The notes beneath the pieces were generated by a model that was not told the DNA's origin, made no database searches, and was given only the letters and a program-made list of their open reading frames with translations. Of a DNA stretch of 37,820 nucleotides, positions 24,545-32,330 are shown in pieces (the stretch's first letter is position 1; each line of letters begins with the position of its first letter). Source of the stretch: Candidatus Janibacter merdipullorum (GTDB lineage: Bacteria; Actinomycetota; Actinomycetes; Actinomycetales; Dermatophilaceae); contig DXAR01000002.1 of the NCBI GenBank assembly GCA_019116945.1, forward strand, positions 1 to 37,820, given 5' to 3'. The position numbers and the translations under genes are program-made.

Positions 24545-25804
24545 GTGACGATCATGCACAGCGGGCGTTGGCAGTCGACGAACGGGACGGCGGCGGGGGT
24601 CCAGCCGCCGGTCGAGCAGCAGGTCGTCAGCGATCTCCTCGACGGAGCTCCGGCCCACGAGGTCACGTGGACCGACCCGGTGACGGGCGCCTCGGGCTTC
24701 CTCGTCGTGCACACCCTCGTCGGTGGGCTCGCCACCGGCGGGACGCGCATGCGTCCCGGCTGCACGATCTCGGAGGTGGGTGACCTGGCCAGGGGCATGG
24801 CGACGAAGACCTCGGTCTTCGGCCTGCCGGTCGGTGGCGCGAAGGGGGGCATCGACTTCGACCCCCGCGACCCCCGGGCGGTCGGTGTGCTCGAGCGCTT
24901 CTGCGAGGCGATGCTCCCGTGGCTCGACGGTCACTGGGTCACCGCCGAGGACCTGGGCGTCGCCCAGTCGCGGATCGACGAGGTCTTCGCCCGGCTCGGG
25001 CTGGGGCAGAGCTACCACGCGGCCATCGGCCGGTCGGCGGACCCGACCGCGACCATGGAGCGGGTGCGCGCTGGCCTGCAGACCCTGACCGACGACGGGC
25101 TCGAGCTCGGCGAGGTCATCGGTGGCTACGGCGTCGCCGAGGCCTGCCTCGGTGCCGCGGACTCCCTCGGCTGGGCCGCGACGGACACGACCGTCTCGAT
25201 CCAGGGCGTCGGCACCATGGGCGGTGGCGCGGCCTGGTACCTCCACGAGGCCGGCGTCCGGGTCGTCGCGATGGGCGACGCGGCCGGGACGCTGTACTCC
25301 CCGGACGGCCTGGACGTGCCGGCACTGCTCGACCTGCGGGATGCCTTCGGCGAGATCGACCGCGCGGGGGTGCCCGCCGAGGTCCAGCAGCTGCCCCGGG
25401 AGGCGATCCTGTCCCTCGAGGCCGACATCTTCGTGCCGGCGGCGATCTCCTACGCCATCCGCGAGGAAAATGCCTCCGAGGTCGCGGCGAAGGTCGTCGT
25501 CGAGGCAGCCAACGCGGCCACGACGCCCGCTGCGGAGGCCATGCTCACCGGTGCCGGCATCCCGGTGCTCCCGGACTTCGTCGCCAACGCCGGTGCGGCG
25601 GCGTGGGCCTGGTGGCTCCTCCAGGGGCAGGTGGGCACCGACCCGCAGGACTCCTTCGCCCGGCTCAAGGCCGAGATGCGCTCCAAGGTCGCGGTCATGC
25701 TCGGCGAGTGGCGCGGGATGGGCATCGCCCCGCGGGAGACCGGCCGCGTCATCGCGACGACCAACCACGCCGCGCTCGCCGGTGCAGAGATCGCCATCCC
25801 CTGA
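24545..25804 (+). CDS. Glu/Leu/Phe/Val dehydrogenase family protein
   Basis: The 419-residue enzyme belongs to the NAD(P)-dependent amino-acid dehydrogenases that interconvert an L-amino acid with its 2-oxo acid and ammonia. The catalytic lysine lies in LPVGGAKGGIDFDPRD (K100) and the conserved aspartate in VTAEDLGV (D136). The dinucleotide fold shows SIQGVGTMGGGAAWYLHEAG, and EAANAATTPAAEAML plus LPDFVANAGAA are the C-terminal signature. Start is GTG 24545 with GGAAGAGG upstream. The divergent LysR gene probably regulates it. Which amino acid is used cannot be read from the sequence; the two-domain Leu/Phe/Val-like form is more likely than classical 450-residue GDH. Confidence 0.9.
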   Translation: MTIMHSGRWQSTNGTAAGVQPPVEQQVVSDLLDGAPAHEVTWTDPVTGASGFLVVHTLVGGLATGGTRMRPGCTISEVGDLARGMATKTSVFGLPVGGAKGGIDFDPRDPRAVGVLERFCEAMLPWLDGHWVTAEDLGVAQSRIDEVFARLGLGQSYHAAIGRSADPTATMERVRAGLQTLTDDGLELGEVIGGYGVAEACLGAADSLGWAATDTTVSIQGVGTMGGGAAWYLHEAGVRVVAMGDAAGTLYSPDGLDVPALLDLRDAFGEIDRAGVPAEVQQLPREAILSLEADIFVPAAISYAIREENASEVAAKVVVEAANAATTPAAEAMLTGAGIPVLPDFVANAGAAAWAWWLLQGQVGTDPQDSFARLKAEMRSKVAVMLGEWRGMGIAPRETGRVIATTNHAALAGAEIAIP

Positions 25805-25807
25805 CGG

Positions 25808-25854
25808 GCAGCAGCGTCGTCGTGCCCGCGGGACCCTCCGGTCACCGCTGCTGC
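25808..25854. terminator. Inverted repeat between convergent genes, probable terminator
   Basis: GCAGCAGCG (25808-25816) and CGCTGCTGC (25846-25854) form a perfect 9-bp stem. The 29-nt loop contains the self-complementary CCCGCGGG. It fills the 54 bp between the dehydrogenase and gntR ends and can serve both strands. Confidence 0.55.
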
Positions 25855-25858
25855 ACGG

Positions 25859-26521
25859 TCAGCCGCGCTTGGCGACGAGTCGCTCGACGGCGTCGTCGAG
25901 GTGGGCGAGGAGCAGGGCCTTGGCCTTGGCCGGCGTGGCGGCGCGGAAGGCCTCGGCGAGTGCCTCGTGCTCGCGGACTTGGGTGTCGAGGTCGGGATAG
26001 GTCGTGCGCAGCTCGCCGAGGCAGAGGCGGGTCTCGACGATGAGGGTGCGCATCGCGCGGATGAGCCGCGGGCTGCGCGAGCACTCGACGAGGGCCTCGT
26101 GGAAGGCCTGGTCGGCGTCCGAGACGGCGGGGCCGTCCCCCTTCGCCGCGGCGGCACGCATGTCCGCCACCGCCTGCGAGACCGCGGCGTGCAGTGCGTC
26201 CCGGTCCTCCTTGAGGACGACCTCGAGCGCGCCGCGCTCGATGACGGACCGGGCGCGGTAGACGTCACGGACGCCGTCGAGCGTCAGCTCGCTGACGAAG
26301 ACCCCGCGGTTGGCGATCGCATGCAGCACCCCTTCGGAGACGAGGCGCTGCATCGCCTCGCGCAGTGGCCCCCGGGAGACCTGGAAGTGCTCGGCGAGGT
26401 CGGCCTCGCCGAGCTGGTCGCCCGGCTCGAGCGAGCCGTCCATGATCGCCCGCCGCAGCTCCTCGGCGATCACCTCGACCGTCGAGCGCCGTCGCACGGG
26501 CCTGAGGTCATCGAGGGTCAT
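25859..26521 (-). CDS. GntR family regulator (FCD type), probable repressor of the catabolic cluster
   Basis: The 220-residue protein has the GntR winged helix (VEVIAEELRRAIMDGSLEPGDQLGEADLAEHFQVSRGPLREAMQRLVSEGVL, residues 15-65) and a helical FCD effector domain with FHEALVECSRSPRL and REHEALAEAFRAATPAKA, whose Asp/His positions usually bind a metal and a carboxylate. ATG 26521 overlaps the stop of the upstream isomerase-like gene as ATGA, making it the last gene of a three-gene operon. FCD-GntR proteins bind TnGTnnACnA-type palindromes; four such TGTnnACA cores occur in the two divergent promoter regions of this cluster and nowhere else that I noticed. The inducer is probably an acid intermediate of the pathway. 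Confidence 0.9.
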   Translation of the reverse strand: MTLDDLRPVRRRSTVEVIAEELRRAIMDGSLEPGDQLGEADLAEHFQVSRGPLREAMQRLVSEGVLHAIANRGVFVSELTLDGVRDVYRARSVIERGALEVVLKEDRDALHAAVSQAVADMRAAAAKGDGPAVSDADQAFHEALVECSRSPRLIRAMRTLIVETRLCLGELRTTYPDLDTQVREHEALAEAFRAATPAKAKALLLAHLDDAVERLVAKRG

Positions 26522-27234
26522 CGGGGTCCTTCCGGTGAAAACAGCGCCCCCAGCCGCGGGGACGAAGGGGTGAGCCCGGCCAGGCGCATCCCCTGCCAGA
26601 TCGTCACCTGGTTGGCGGTGAGGACCGGCTTGCCCAGCCGTTCCTCCAGCGCGGGCACGACGGCAAGGGTATGCATCGCCGTGTCCGGGACGAGCAGGGC
26701 CTCCGCGTCCGGATGGTCCTGCGCGAGTGCGAGATCGATGACCTGGTCCCGGGTGAGCGTGCCGACCTCCGCGGCCGTGTCGATCCCCGAGCTGCCCATC
26801 GCGACGACCTGCGCTCCGGCGTCGGCGAGGTAGTCGACGAAGAGCGACGCGACGTCCTGCGGATAGCTCGCGGCCACCGCCACCCGGGTGACACCCAAGT
26901 GGGCCAGCGCCGCGACGAAGGCCGCGCTCGTGCTCGACGCCGGCACCCCGGCCGCCCGGGCGAGGGCGTCGATCTGGTCCTGCGCTCCCTTCGGCCCGTA
27001 GACGAAGCTGCCCGAGGTGCACGCCCACAGGACCGCGTCGGGCCGGTGCTCCGCGAGCTGCGCCGCGCCGCCGGCGAGCTTGTCCGGGCTGCCGAGGTCG
27101 AGCAGCTCGGGCACCGCGTGCAGGTCGGTGCCGTAGATGTGCGCGACGGGCAGGGAGACGCCGAGGAGCTCCGCGGCCCAAGGGTACTCGTCCTCCGCCG
27201 CGTGGTCCGGGTAGATCATCCCGATGGTCGTCAT
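26518..27234 (-). CDS. Asp/Glu racemase-superfamily protein lacking the second catalytic Cys
   Basis: The 238-residue protein belongs to the maleate isomerase / arylmalonate decarboxylase branch of the Asp/Glu racemase superfamily. The first catalytic cysteine is present in LWACTSGSFVYGP (C72). At the second site, where maleate isomerase has Cys and the neighbouring paralogue has VSCTNLP, this protein reads LVPDTAMHT with Asp184. A two-base racemase or isomerase mechanism is therefore unlikely to be standard; it may catalyse another reaction or assist the paralogue. The C-terminal KPVLTANQVTIWQGMRLAGL matches the paralogue's KPILTANQLTVWACLGRMGL. It overlaps both neighbours by ATGA. Length is normal for the family. 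Confidence 0.82.
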   Translation of the reverse strand: MTTIGMIYPDHAAEDEYPWAAELLGVSLPVAHIYGTDLHAVPELLDLGSPDKLAGGAAQLAEHRPDAVLWACTSGSFVYGPKGAQDQIDALARAAGVPASSTSAAFVAALAHLGVTRVAVAASYPQDVASLFVDYLADAGAQVVAMGSSGIDTAAEVGTLTRDQVIDLALAQDHPDAEALLVPDTAMHTLAVVPALEERLGKPVLTANQVTIWQGMRLAGLTPSSPRLGALFSPEGPR

Positions 27235-27983
27235 GAGTCCTCCTGGAAGACGCCTCGCAGCCACCGCCCGGGCCCGACCATGGGCAGCCCCATCCGGCCG
27301 AGGCAGGCCCAGACGGTGAGCTGGTTGGCGGTGAGGATCGGCTTGCCGAGCTCGCGCTCGAGCGGGGCGATGATGTCGTAGGTGGGCAGGTTGGTGCAGG
27401 AGACGAAGATCGCCTCTGCCGCAGGGTCGTCCGCGGCGATGATCAGCTCGGCCACGGTGCGGTAGTTGACTCGCCAGATGCCACCCCCGAGCCCGAGGTG
27501 GTGCGAACGGAGCACGTCGACGTCGAGTGCGCCGAGGAAGTCGACGAGCCGCTCGGTGAGCGGTGCGTCGTAGGGCGTCATGACCGAGATGCGGGAGAGG
27601 CCGAGCTCCCGGACGGCCTCGGCGAGCGCCCCGGAAGTGGTGACGGCGTCCGCCGCGCCGGCGTCGAGGATCGCCTCGCGGAGCGACTCCTCGTAGGCCG
27701 GGCCGTGGATGAAGCTGCCCGAGGTGCACAGGTAGGCCACGATCTCCGGGTCGACGCCGAGGACGTCCCGGGTCGCGGTCTGCAGCGCCGCACGTCCGGA
27801 GACGAGCTCGGCCTGCTCGAGGCTCACCGCCACCGGCTCGAAGGGAGTCCGGGCCAGGTGGAAGCTGACCTCCAGGGGTGCCCAGCGCCAGAGCTCGCGC
27901 TCGAGGGCCAGGTCGAAGGGGGCGATGATCCCGATCCCGCGCTGGGCGAGGGGGCCCTCGAACTCGACGTCGGTCAGCTCCAC
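27231..27983 (-). CDS. Maleate isomerase / arylmalonate decarboxylase-like protein with both Cys
   Basis: The 250-residue protein is an Asp/Glu racemase-superfamily enzyme with both active-site cysteines: YLCTSGSFIHGP (C86) and FVSCTNLPTYDII (C196). This pair is characteristic of maleate cis-trans isomerase and related racemases; arylmalonate decarboxylase keeps only the second. The likely reaction is isomerisation, racemisation or decarboxylation of a small carboxylic acid. Start is GTG 27983 with GAGG about 6 nt upstream; its promoter interlocks with that of the divergent dehydrogenase at 28060. First gene of the isomerase-isomerase-gntR operon. Substrate unknown. Confidence 0.85.
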   Translation of the reverse strand: MELTDVEFEGPLAQRGIGIIAPFDLALERELWRWAPLEVSFHLARTPFEPVAVSLEQAELVSGRAALQTATRDVLGVDPEIVAYLCTSGSFIHGPAYEESLREAILDAGAADAVTTSGALAEAVRELGLSRISVMTPYDAPLTERLVDFLGALDVDVLRSHHLGLGGGIWRVNYRTVAELIIAADDPAAEAIFVSCTNLPTYDIIAPLERELGKPILTANQLTVWACLGRMGLPMVGPGRWLRGVFQEDS

Positions 27984-28018
27984 GCGGACCTCGCTTTCGG
28001 CGGCGGGTAAGATTGCCG

Positions 28019-28070
28019 GATTGTTGACAATCTAGGGAGCGCGCTCTTAGGTTGTCAACATGTCGACAAC
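28019..28070. promoter_or_regulatory. Interlocked divergent promoters with two GntR-type operators
   Basis: Forward promoter: TTGACA (28024-28029), 18 bp, TAGGTT (28048-28053), then 6 nt to ATG 28060, so leaderless. Reverse promoter: TTGACA (28058-28053), 18 bp, TAGATT (28034-28029), with a leader of about 39 nt to GTG 27983. Operator O1, GATTGTTGACAATC (28019-28032), covers the forward -35 and the reverse -10. Operator O2, GTTGTCAACATGTCGACAAC (28051-28070), palindromic at 18 of 20 positions, covers the reverse -35, the forward -10 and the start codon. Both carry the TGTnnACA core expected for FCD-GntR proteins. Repressor binding is inferred. Confidence 0.75.
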
Positions 28071-29040
28071 GCCTGTCGTCGTCGTCCTCCACGACGCGAA
28101 TCGCCCCTCCCCGCAGGCCATGGCGCCCGTCGCCGAGCGAGCCGAGATCCGCTACACGCAGGCCGACGGTCTCGTCGAGGCGCTCGACGGCGCCGACGTC
28201 GTCTTCGCCTACGACTTCCTCAGCCGGGCCATCGTCGAGGCGTGGCACGCAGCCGGGTCGGTGCAATGGGTGCACGTGGCGGCCGCCGGCGTCGACGCGC
28301 TCATGTCACCCGAGGTCCGCGAGAGCGGGGTCGTCGTCACCAACTCGCGCGGCGTCTTCGACACCTCGATCGCCGAGTACGTCCTCGGCCAGGTCCTCTC
28401 CTTCGCCAAGGACCTTCCCGGCTCCCTTCGCCTGCAGGCCGAGGGGCGCTGGCAGCACCGGGACTCCGAGCGGGTGGCCGGGACCCGGGCGCTGGTCGTC
28501 GGGACCGGCCCGATCGGCCGGGCCATCGCCCGGCTGCTGCGGGCCGCCGGCCTCGAGGTCTCCGGCGCGGGACGAAGGGAGCGGACCGACGACCCGGACT
28601 TCGGCACGGTCACCGACACCGCGGGCCTGCCCGACGCGCTCGGCCGGGCGGACTGGGTCGTCGCCATCGCCCCGCTCACCGACTCCACGAAGGGGATGTT
28701 CGACGCCGAGGCATTCGCGGCCATGCCGTCCCACGCGCGCTTCATCAACGTGGGCCGAGGAGAGCTGGTCGTCACCGACGACCTGGTCTCCGCCCTTCGC
28801 GAGGGGGTCATCGCCGGTGCCGCCCTCGACGTCGTCGACGAGGAGCCGCTCCCGCAGGACCACCCGCTGTGGTCCCTGCCCGACGTGATGATCACGCCGC
28901 ACAACTCCGGTGACTTCATCGGCTGGCGGGACGCCCTCGTCACGCTCTTCGCGGACAACTTCGTGCGGTGGGCCGAGGGCCGACCGCTGGACAACGTCGT
29001 CGACACGTCACTGGGCTACGTGCCCACCCCAGGGAGCTGA
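28060..29040 (+). CDS. D-2-hydroxyacid dehydrogenase family protein
   Basis: The 326-residue NAD(P)-dependent enzyme interconverts a D-2-hydroxy acid and a 2-oxo acid. The nucleotide-binding loop is VVGTGPIGRAIARLL (G148-G153), and the catalytic Arg-Glu-His set is in INVGRGELV (R233), VVDEEPLPQDHPLW (E262) and ITPHNSG (H281). AAAGVDALMSP in the substrate domain is also typical. The ATG is inside an operator palindrome and 6 nt after the -10, so the mRNA is leaderless and the first codons belong to the operator. It is followed directly by the amidase. The 2-hydroxy or 2-oxo acid is unknown; similarity is to the glyoxylate/hydroxypyruvate reductase-like group. Confidence 0.9.
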   Translation: MSTTPVVVVLHDANRPSPQAMAPVAERAEIRYTQADGLVEALDGADVVFAYDFLSRAIVEAWHAAGSVQWVHVAAAGVDALMSPEVRESGVVVTNSRGVFDTSIAEYVLGQVLSFAKDLPGSLRLQAEGRWQHRDSERVAGTRALVVGTGPIGRAIARLLRAAGLEVSGAGRRERTDDPDFGTVTDTAGLPDALGRADWVVAIAPLTDSTKGMFDAEAFAAMPSHARFINVGRGELVVTDDLVSALREGVIAGAALDVVDEEPLPQDHPLWSLPDVMITPHNSGDFIGWRDALVTLFADNFVRWAEGRPLDNVVDTSLGYVPTPGS

Positions 29041-29042
29041 TG

Positions 29043-30413
29043 ATGAACCCCACCGAGATGACCGCCGTCGAGCTCGTCGCCGCCTACCAGTCCCGCGAGC
29101 TCTCCCCGGTCGAGACCACGACCGCGGTCCTCGACCGGATCGACGAGGTGGACGGCGAGATCAACGCGATGTGCCTCGTCGACCGCGAGAGCGCCCTGGC
29201 GCAAGCGCGCGAGTCCGAGGCGCGGTGGCAGGCCGACCACCCCAAGGGACTCCTCGACGGGGTCCCGACGTCGATGAAGGACATCTTCCTCACGAAGGGG
29301 TGGCCCACCCTTCGTGGCTCGAAGTCGATCGACCCGGACCAGCCCTGGGAGGTCGACGCACCGGTCACGGCTCGCCTGCGTGCCGACGGGATGGTCCTCG
29401 TCGGGAAGAACACGACTCCCGAGATCGCGTGGAAGGGGGTCACGGACTCCCCGCTCACCGGTGTCACCCGCAACCCGGTCGACCCGACGACGACGGCAGG
29501 TGGCTCCTCGGGCGGCGCCTCCGCGATCGTCGCCGCCGGGATGGGCCCGGTCGCGGTGGGTACGGATGCCGGCGGCAGCATCCGCATCCCGGCCTCCTTC
29601 TGCGGGATCGTCGGCTTCAAGCCGACCCACGGGCGGGTGCCGATGTTCCCCGCGAGCCCCTTCGGGCCGCTCGCGCACGCCGGACCGATGACGCGCACCG
29701 TCGAGGACGCGGCGCTGCTCATGGACATCCTCTCCCTGCCGGACCACCGTGACCCGACCCAGCTGGCCCCGCCGCGCCTCACCTTCCGCGGCGAGTACAA
29801 CCGCGAGGTCACGGGCATGCACGTCGCCTATTCGAAGGACCTCGGCTACGTGCAGGTCGACGACGAGGTCGGACGGATCTGCGACGACGTCGTCCGGCGG
29901 ATCGACGAGGCGGGCCTGCCCGTCGACGCTGTCGACCCCGGCTTCGCGGACCCGCTCGAGCCCTTCAAGCTCCTCTGGGGTGCCAGTGCCGCGGCCCTGC
30001 TGCGGACGATGCCCGGTGCGCGCGAGACCATCGACCCCGGCCTGGGGGAGGCGTGGGACGTGGGCGAGGCGGCGAGCGCCGTCGACGTCTTCGAGGCCCG
30101 CGCCGTCGCCGCCGCCCTCGGCATCACGATGGGCGCCTTCCACGAGGAGCACAACGTGCTCATCACCCCGACGATGCCGATCCCGGCCTTCGAGGCGGGG
30201 CACGACGTGCCGCCGGGCAGCGGCATGACGCACTGGGCGGACTGGACGCCCTTCACCTACCCCTTCAACATGACCCAGCAGCCGGCGATCAGCATCCCGG
30301 TCGGCCACACCGCCGCCGGGCTGCCGGTGGGCCTCCAGATCGTCGGGCCACGGCACTCCGACGACCTCGTCCTCGCCGTCGCGCGCTTCGTGGAGTGGCT
30401 GCTCGCCGGCTGA
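29043..30413 (+). CDS. Amidase (amidase signature family)
   Basis: The 456-residue enzyme has the complete amidase signature: catalytic lysine in GVPTSMKDIF (K79), the GGSSGG loop holding the cis-serine (about S155), and the nucleophile in GTDAGGSIRIPASFCGIVGFKPTHGRVP (about S179). These enzymes hydrolyse a carboxamide to a carboxylate plus ammonia or an amine. Two consecutive ATGs are possible: 29040 overlaps the preceding stop (ATGA-like), while 29043 is better spaced from AGGGAG, so I use 29043. It is co-transcribed with the dehydrogenase and ends before a long hairpin. The substrate is presumably the entry compound of the cluster. Confidence 0.92.
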   Translation: MNPTEMTAVELVAAYQSRELSPVETTTAVLDRIDEVDGEINAMCLVDRESALAQARESEARWQADHPKGLLDGVPTSMKDIFLTKGWPTLRGSKSIDPDQPWEVDAPVTARLRADGMVLVGKNTTPEIAWKGVTDSPLTGVTRNPVDPTTTAGGSSGGASAIVAAGMGPVAVGTDAGGSIRIPASFCGIVGFKPTHGRVPMFPASPFGPLAHAGPMTRTVEDAALLMDILSLPDHRDPTQLAPPRLTFRGEYNREVTGMHVAYSKDLGYVQVDDEVGRICDDVVRRIDEAGLPVDAVDPGFADPLEPFKLLWGASAAALLRTMPGARETIDPGLGEAWDVGEAASAVDVFEARAVAAALGITMGAFHEEHNVLITPTMPIPAFEAGHDVPPGSGMTHWADWTPFTYPFNMTQQPAISIPVGHTAAGLPVGLQIVGPRHSDDLVLAVARFVEWLLAG

Positions 30414-30426
30414 GCGCCTACCGACC

Positions 30427-30501
30427 GTGCACGAAGGGGCGTCCTGGTGCTCAAGGTGGCGGAATCTGCCACCGATTGCACCGGGACGCCCCTTTGTGCA
30501 C
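30427..30501. terminator. Long two-tier hairpin, bidirectional terminator
   Basis: Arms 30427-30450 and 30478-30501 pair over 24 positions with two mismatches. Inside lies a second stem GGTGGC (30455-30460) / GCCACC (30468-30473) with a 7-nt loop. It occupies nearly the whole 91 bp between the convergent amidase and DUF3830 genes. Left arm includes one CGAAGGG copy; the right arm has a diverged copy. Confidence 0.75.
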
Positions 30502-30504
30502 ACC

Positions 30505-30999
30505 TCAGCCGCGAGCGAAGGCCAGTCGCTCGCCGTCGAAGCCGCGCCGCCACACGTCGTTGCAGGCCGCGGCCATCTCGGGCAGGCCCTCCTCGATGGC
30601 GCCGAAGACCGATCCGGGCACCCAGCCGACGTCACCGTTGATGAGCAGGTTGTTGCGGTCGTAGAAGATCGCCAGGTCGGTTGCCCCCTGCTCGGCGTGG
30701 GCGGCCGACCCTGCCTCGTAGCCGTAGGCCGGGTTCCCGATCTCCCAGGGCTCGAAGTCGAAGAGGCACACGTCCCCCGGGATCGGGGTGATCGTGGGGT
30801 TCTCCCGCCGTGGTGCCGCGGAGATCCGGGGCAGCAGGGTGTAGACCTCGTTGCGCGCGAACTTCGCGTGGAAGGCATCCCCGCTTGCGGGGAGCACGTC
30901 CCACACCGCCGCGCACGTCGCCGGAGCGAGGTCGTCCAGCAGACGTGCGCGGCAGCTCACCCCGCGCTGCTCGAGGGTGATCGTCATGTAACGGGCCAC
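30505..30999 (-). CDS. DUF3830 family protein (cyclophilin-like fold)
   Basis: The 164-residue protein matches DUF3830, small cyclophilin-like proteins often found beside amidases, Asp/Glu racemase-like proteins and GntR regulators in catabolic loci. Visible features are TITLEQRGVSCRARLLDDLAPATCAAVWDVLP, then DAFHAKFARNEVYTLLP and GDVCLFDFEP, with a NGDVGWVPGSVFG segment in the last third. Enzyme activity has not been established for the family as far as I know. Start is GTG 30999, one base after the aminotransferase stop and preceded by GGAGG; the later ATG at 30987 has no such site. Second gene of the aminotransferase operon. Confidence 0.8.
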   Translation of the reverse strand: MARYMTITLEQRGVSCRARLLDDLAPATCAAVWDVLPASGDAFHAKFARNEVYTLLPRISAAPRRENPTITPIPGDVCLFDFEPWEIGNPAYGYEAGSAAHAEQGATDLAIFYDRNNLLINGDVGWVPGSVFGAIEEGLPEMAAACNDVWRRGFDGERLAFARG

Positions 31000-31000
31000 G

Positions 31001-32242
31001 TCAGACCTCCGCGAGGACCTCGGACCAGATGCCGAGCGCCTCGTCGACCTGCTCGGCGGTGACGACGAGCGGCGGGATCATCCGCACGACGTTCATGTGG
31101 GCACCACAGGTGAGCAGGAGCAGGCCCTTCTTCGCGGCCGTCTGCTGGGCCTTGGCGGCTCGGGCGCTGTCCGGGGTGCCGTCGGCAGCGGTGAACTCGC
31201 TGCCGACGAGCAGGCCGAGCCCGCGCACGTCGCCGATCCCGTCGATCGCCGCGGCGCGGGCGCCTTCGAGCAGCTGGGTGCCCCGTGCGGCGGAGTTCTC
31301 GACGAGCCCCTCCTCCTCGATGACGCCGAGGGTCGCGACGGCCGCCGCGCAGGCGACGGCATTGGCGCCGTAGGTGCCGCCCTGGGAGCCGGGCCACGCC
31401 TTGCCCATGACCTCCTCGGAGGCCGCGATGCCGGAGATGGGGAAGCCGGAGGCAATCCCCTTCGCCATCGTCATGATGTCGGGCTGGACGTCGAAGTGCT
31501 GGTGACCGAACATCTTGCCCGTCCGGCCGAAGCCGGTCTGGACCTCGTCCATGACGAGGAGGATCCCGTGCTTGTCGGCCCGCTCCCGCAGGCCCTGGAA
31601 GAAGGCGGTGTTGCCCGGGATGTAGCCCCCTTCGCCGAGGACCGGCTCGACGATGAAGGCCGCGGTCTCCTGGGGCGAGGTGAGCGTGGCGAAGATGTAG
31701 TCGAGCTCCTGGAGGGCGAAGCGGGTCGCCTCCTCCTCGCTCCAGCCGTACCGGTAGGCGGTGGGGAAGGGGGCGACGTGAACCCCGCTCATGAGCGGCG
31801 AGATGCCCGCGGAGAAGCGGGTGCCGGAGGTCGTCATCGTCGCCGTCGCGACCGTCCGGCCGTGGAAGCCACCGTGGAAGACGATGACATTGGGGCGGCC
31901 GGTGGCCTGCCGGGAGAGGCGAAGGGAGGCCTCGAGCGCCTCGCTGCCGGAGTTGGCGAAGAAGAGGGAGTCGAGGTGCGAAGGGAGGACGCCCGAGAGC
32001 TTCTCGGTGAGCTCGAGGAGCGGCTTGTGCATGACGGTCGTGTACTGGCCGTGGATGAGCTTGCCGACCTGCTCCTGGGCGGCGGCGACCACCGTGGGGT
32101 GGCAGTGCCCGGTACTCACGACGCCGATCCCGGCCGTGAAGTCGAGGTATCGCGTCCCGTCGGAGTCGAAGACCTCGGTGCCGAGGGCATGGTCGACGGT
32201 CACGGGGGTGGCCTGCTTGAGCAGTGGGGACAGCGCTGTCAT
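31001..32242 (-). CDS. Class III aminotransferase (4-aminobutyrate aminotransferase-like)
   Basis: The 413-residue PLP enzyme has DFTAGIGVVSTGHCHP near the start, FFANSGSEALEASLRLSR, the aromatic-stacking FHGGFHGRT (122-130), the ring-nitrogen aspartate in LLVMDEVQTGFGRTG (D232) and the Schiff-base lysine in MTMAKGIASGFPISG (K261). This is the omega-aminotransferase group acting on 4-aminobutyrate, beta-alanine, 5-aminovalerate or similar amines. ATG 32242 is preceded by GGAGG; longer frames would run across the divergent promoter. With the dehydrogenase on the other side it forms a GABA-shunt-like pair: amine to semialdehyde to dicarboxylate. Actual amine donor unknown. Confidence 0.9.
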   Translation of the reverse strand: MTALSPLLKQATPVTVDHALGTEVFDSDGTRYLDFTAGIGVVSTGHCHPTVVAAAQEQVGKLIHGQYTTVMHKPLLELTEKLSGVLPSHLDSLFFANSGSEALEASLRLSRQATGRPNVIVFHGGFHGRTVATATMTTSGTRFSAGISPLMSGVHVAPFPTAYRYGWSEEEATRFALQELDYIFATLTSPQETAAFIVEPVLGEGGYIPGNTAFFQGLRERADKHGILLVMDEVQTGFGRTGKMFGHQHFDVQPDIMTMAKGIASGFPISGIAASEEVMGKAWPGSQGGTYGANAVACAAAVATLGVIEEEGLVENSAARGTQLLEGARAAAIDGIGDVRGLGLLVGSEFTAADGTPDSARAAKAQQTAAKKGLLLLTCGAHMNVVRMIPPLVVTAEQVDEALGIWSEVLAEV

Positions 32243-32259
32243 CGGGACCTCCTCATTGG

Positions 32260-32303
32260 TTGTCTGATTGTTGACAATACTTCTACGATGGCCGAGACGG
32301 CAA
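32260..32303. promoter_or_regulatory. Divergent promoter region with third GntR-type operator
   Basis: Operator O3, GATTGTTGACAAT (32266-32278), is identical to O1 over 13 bases. Forward: TTGTCT (32260-32265), 18 bp, TACGAT (32284-32289), then a leader to ATG 32331 with AAGGAG. Reverse: TTGCCG (32303-32298), 18 bp, TATTGT (32279-32274), with a leader of about 25 nt carrying GGAGG before ATG 32242. O3 covers the reverse -10 and lies in the forward spacer. This ties both flanking operons to the gntR gene about 6 kb away. Confidence 0.65.
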
Positions 32304-32330
32304 GGATGCTGAGGAAGAAGGAGACGCTCG

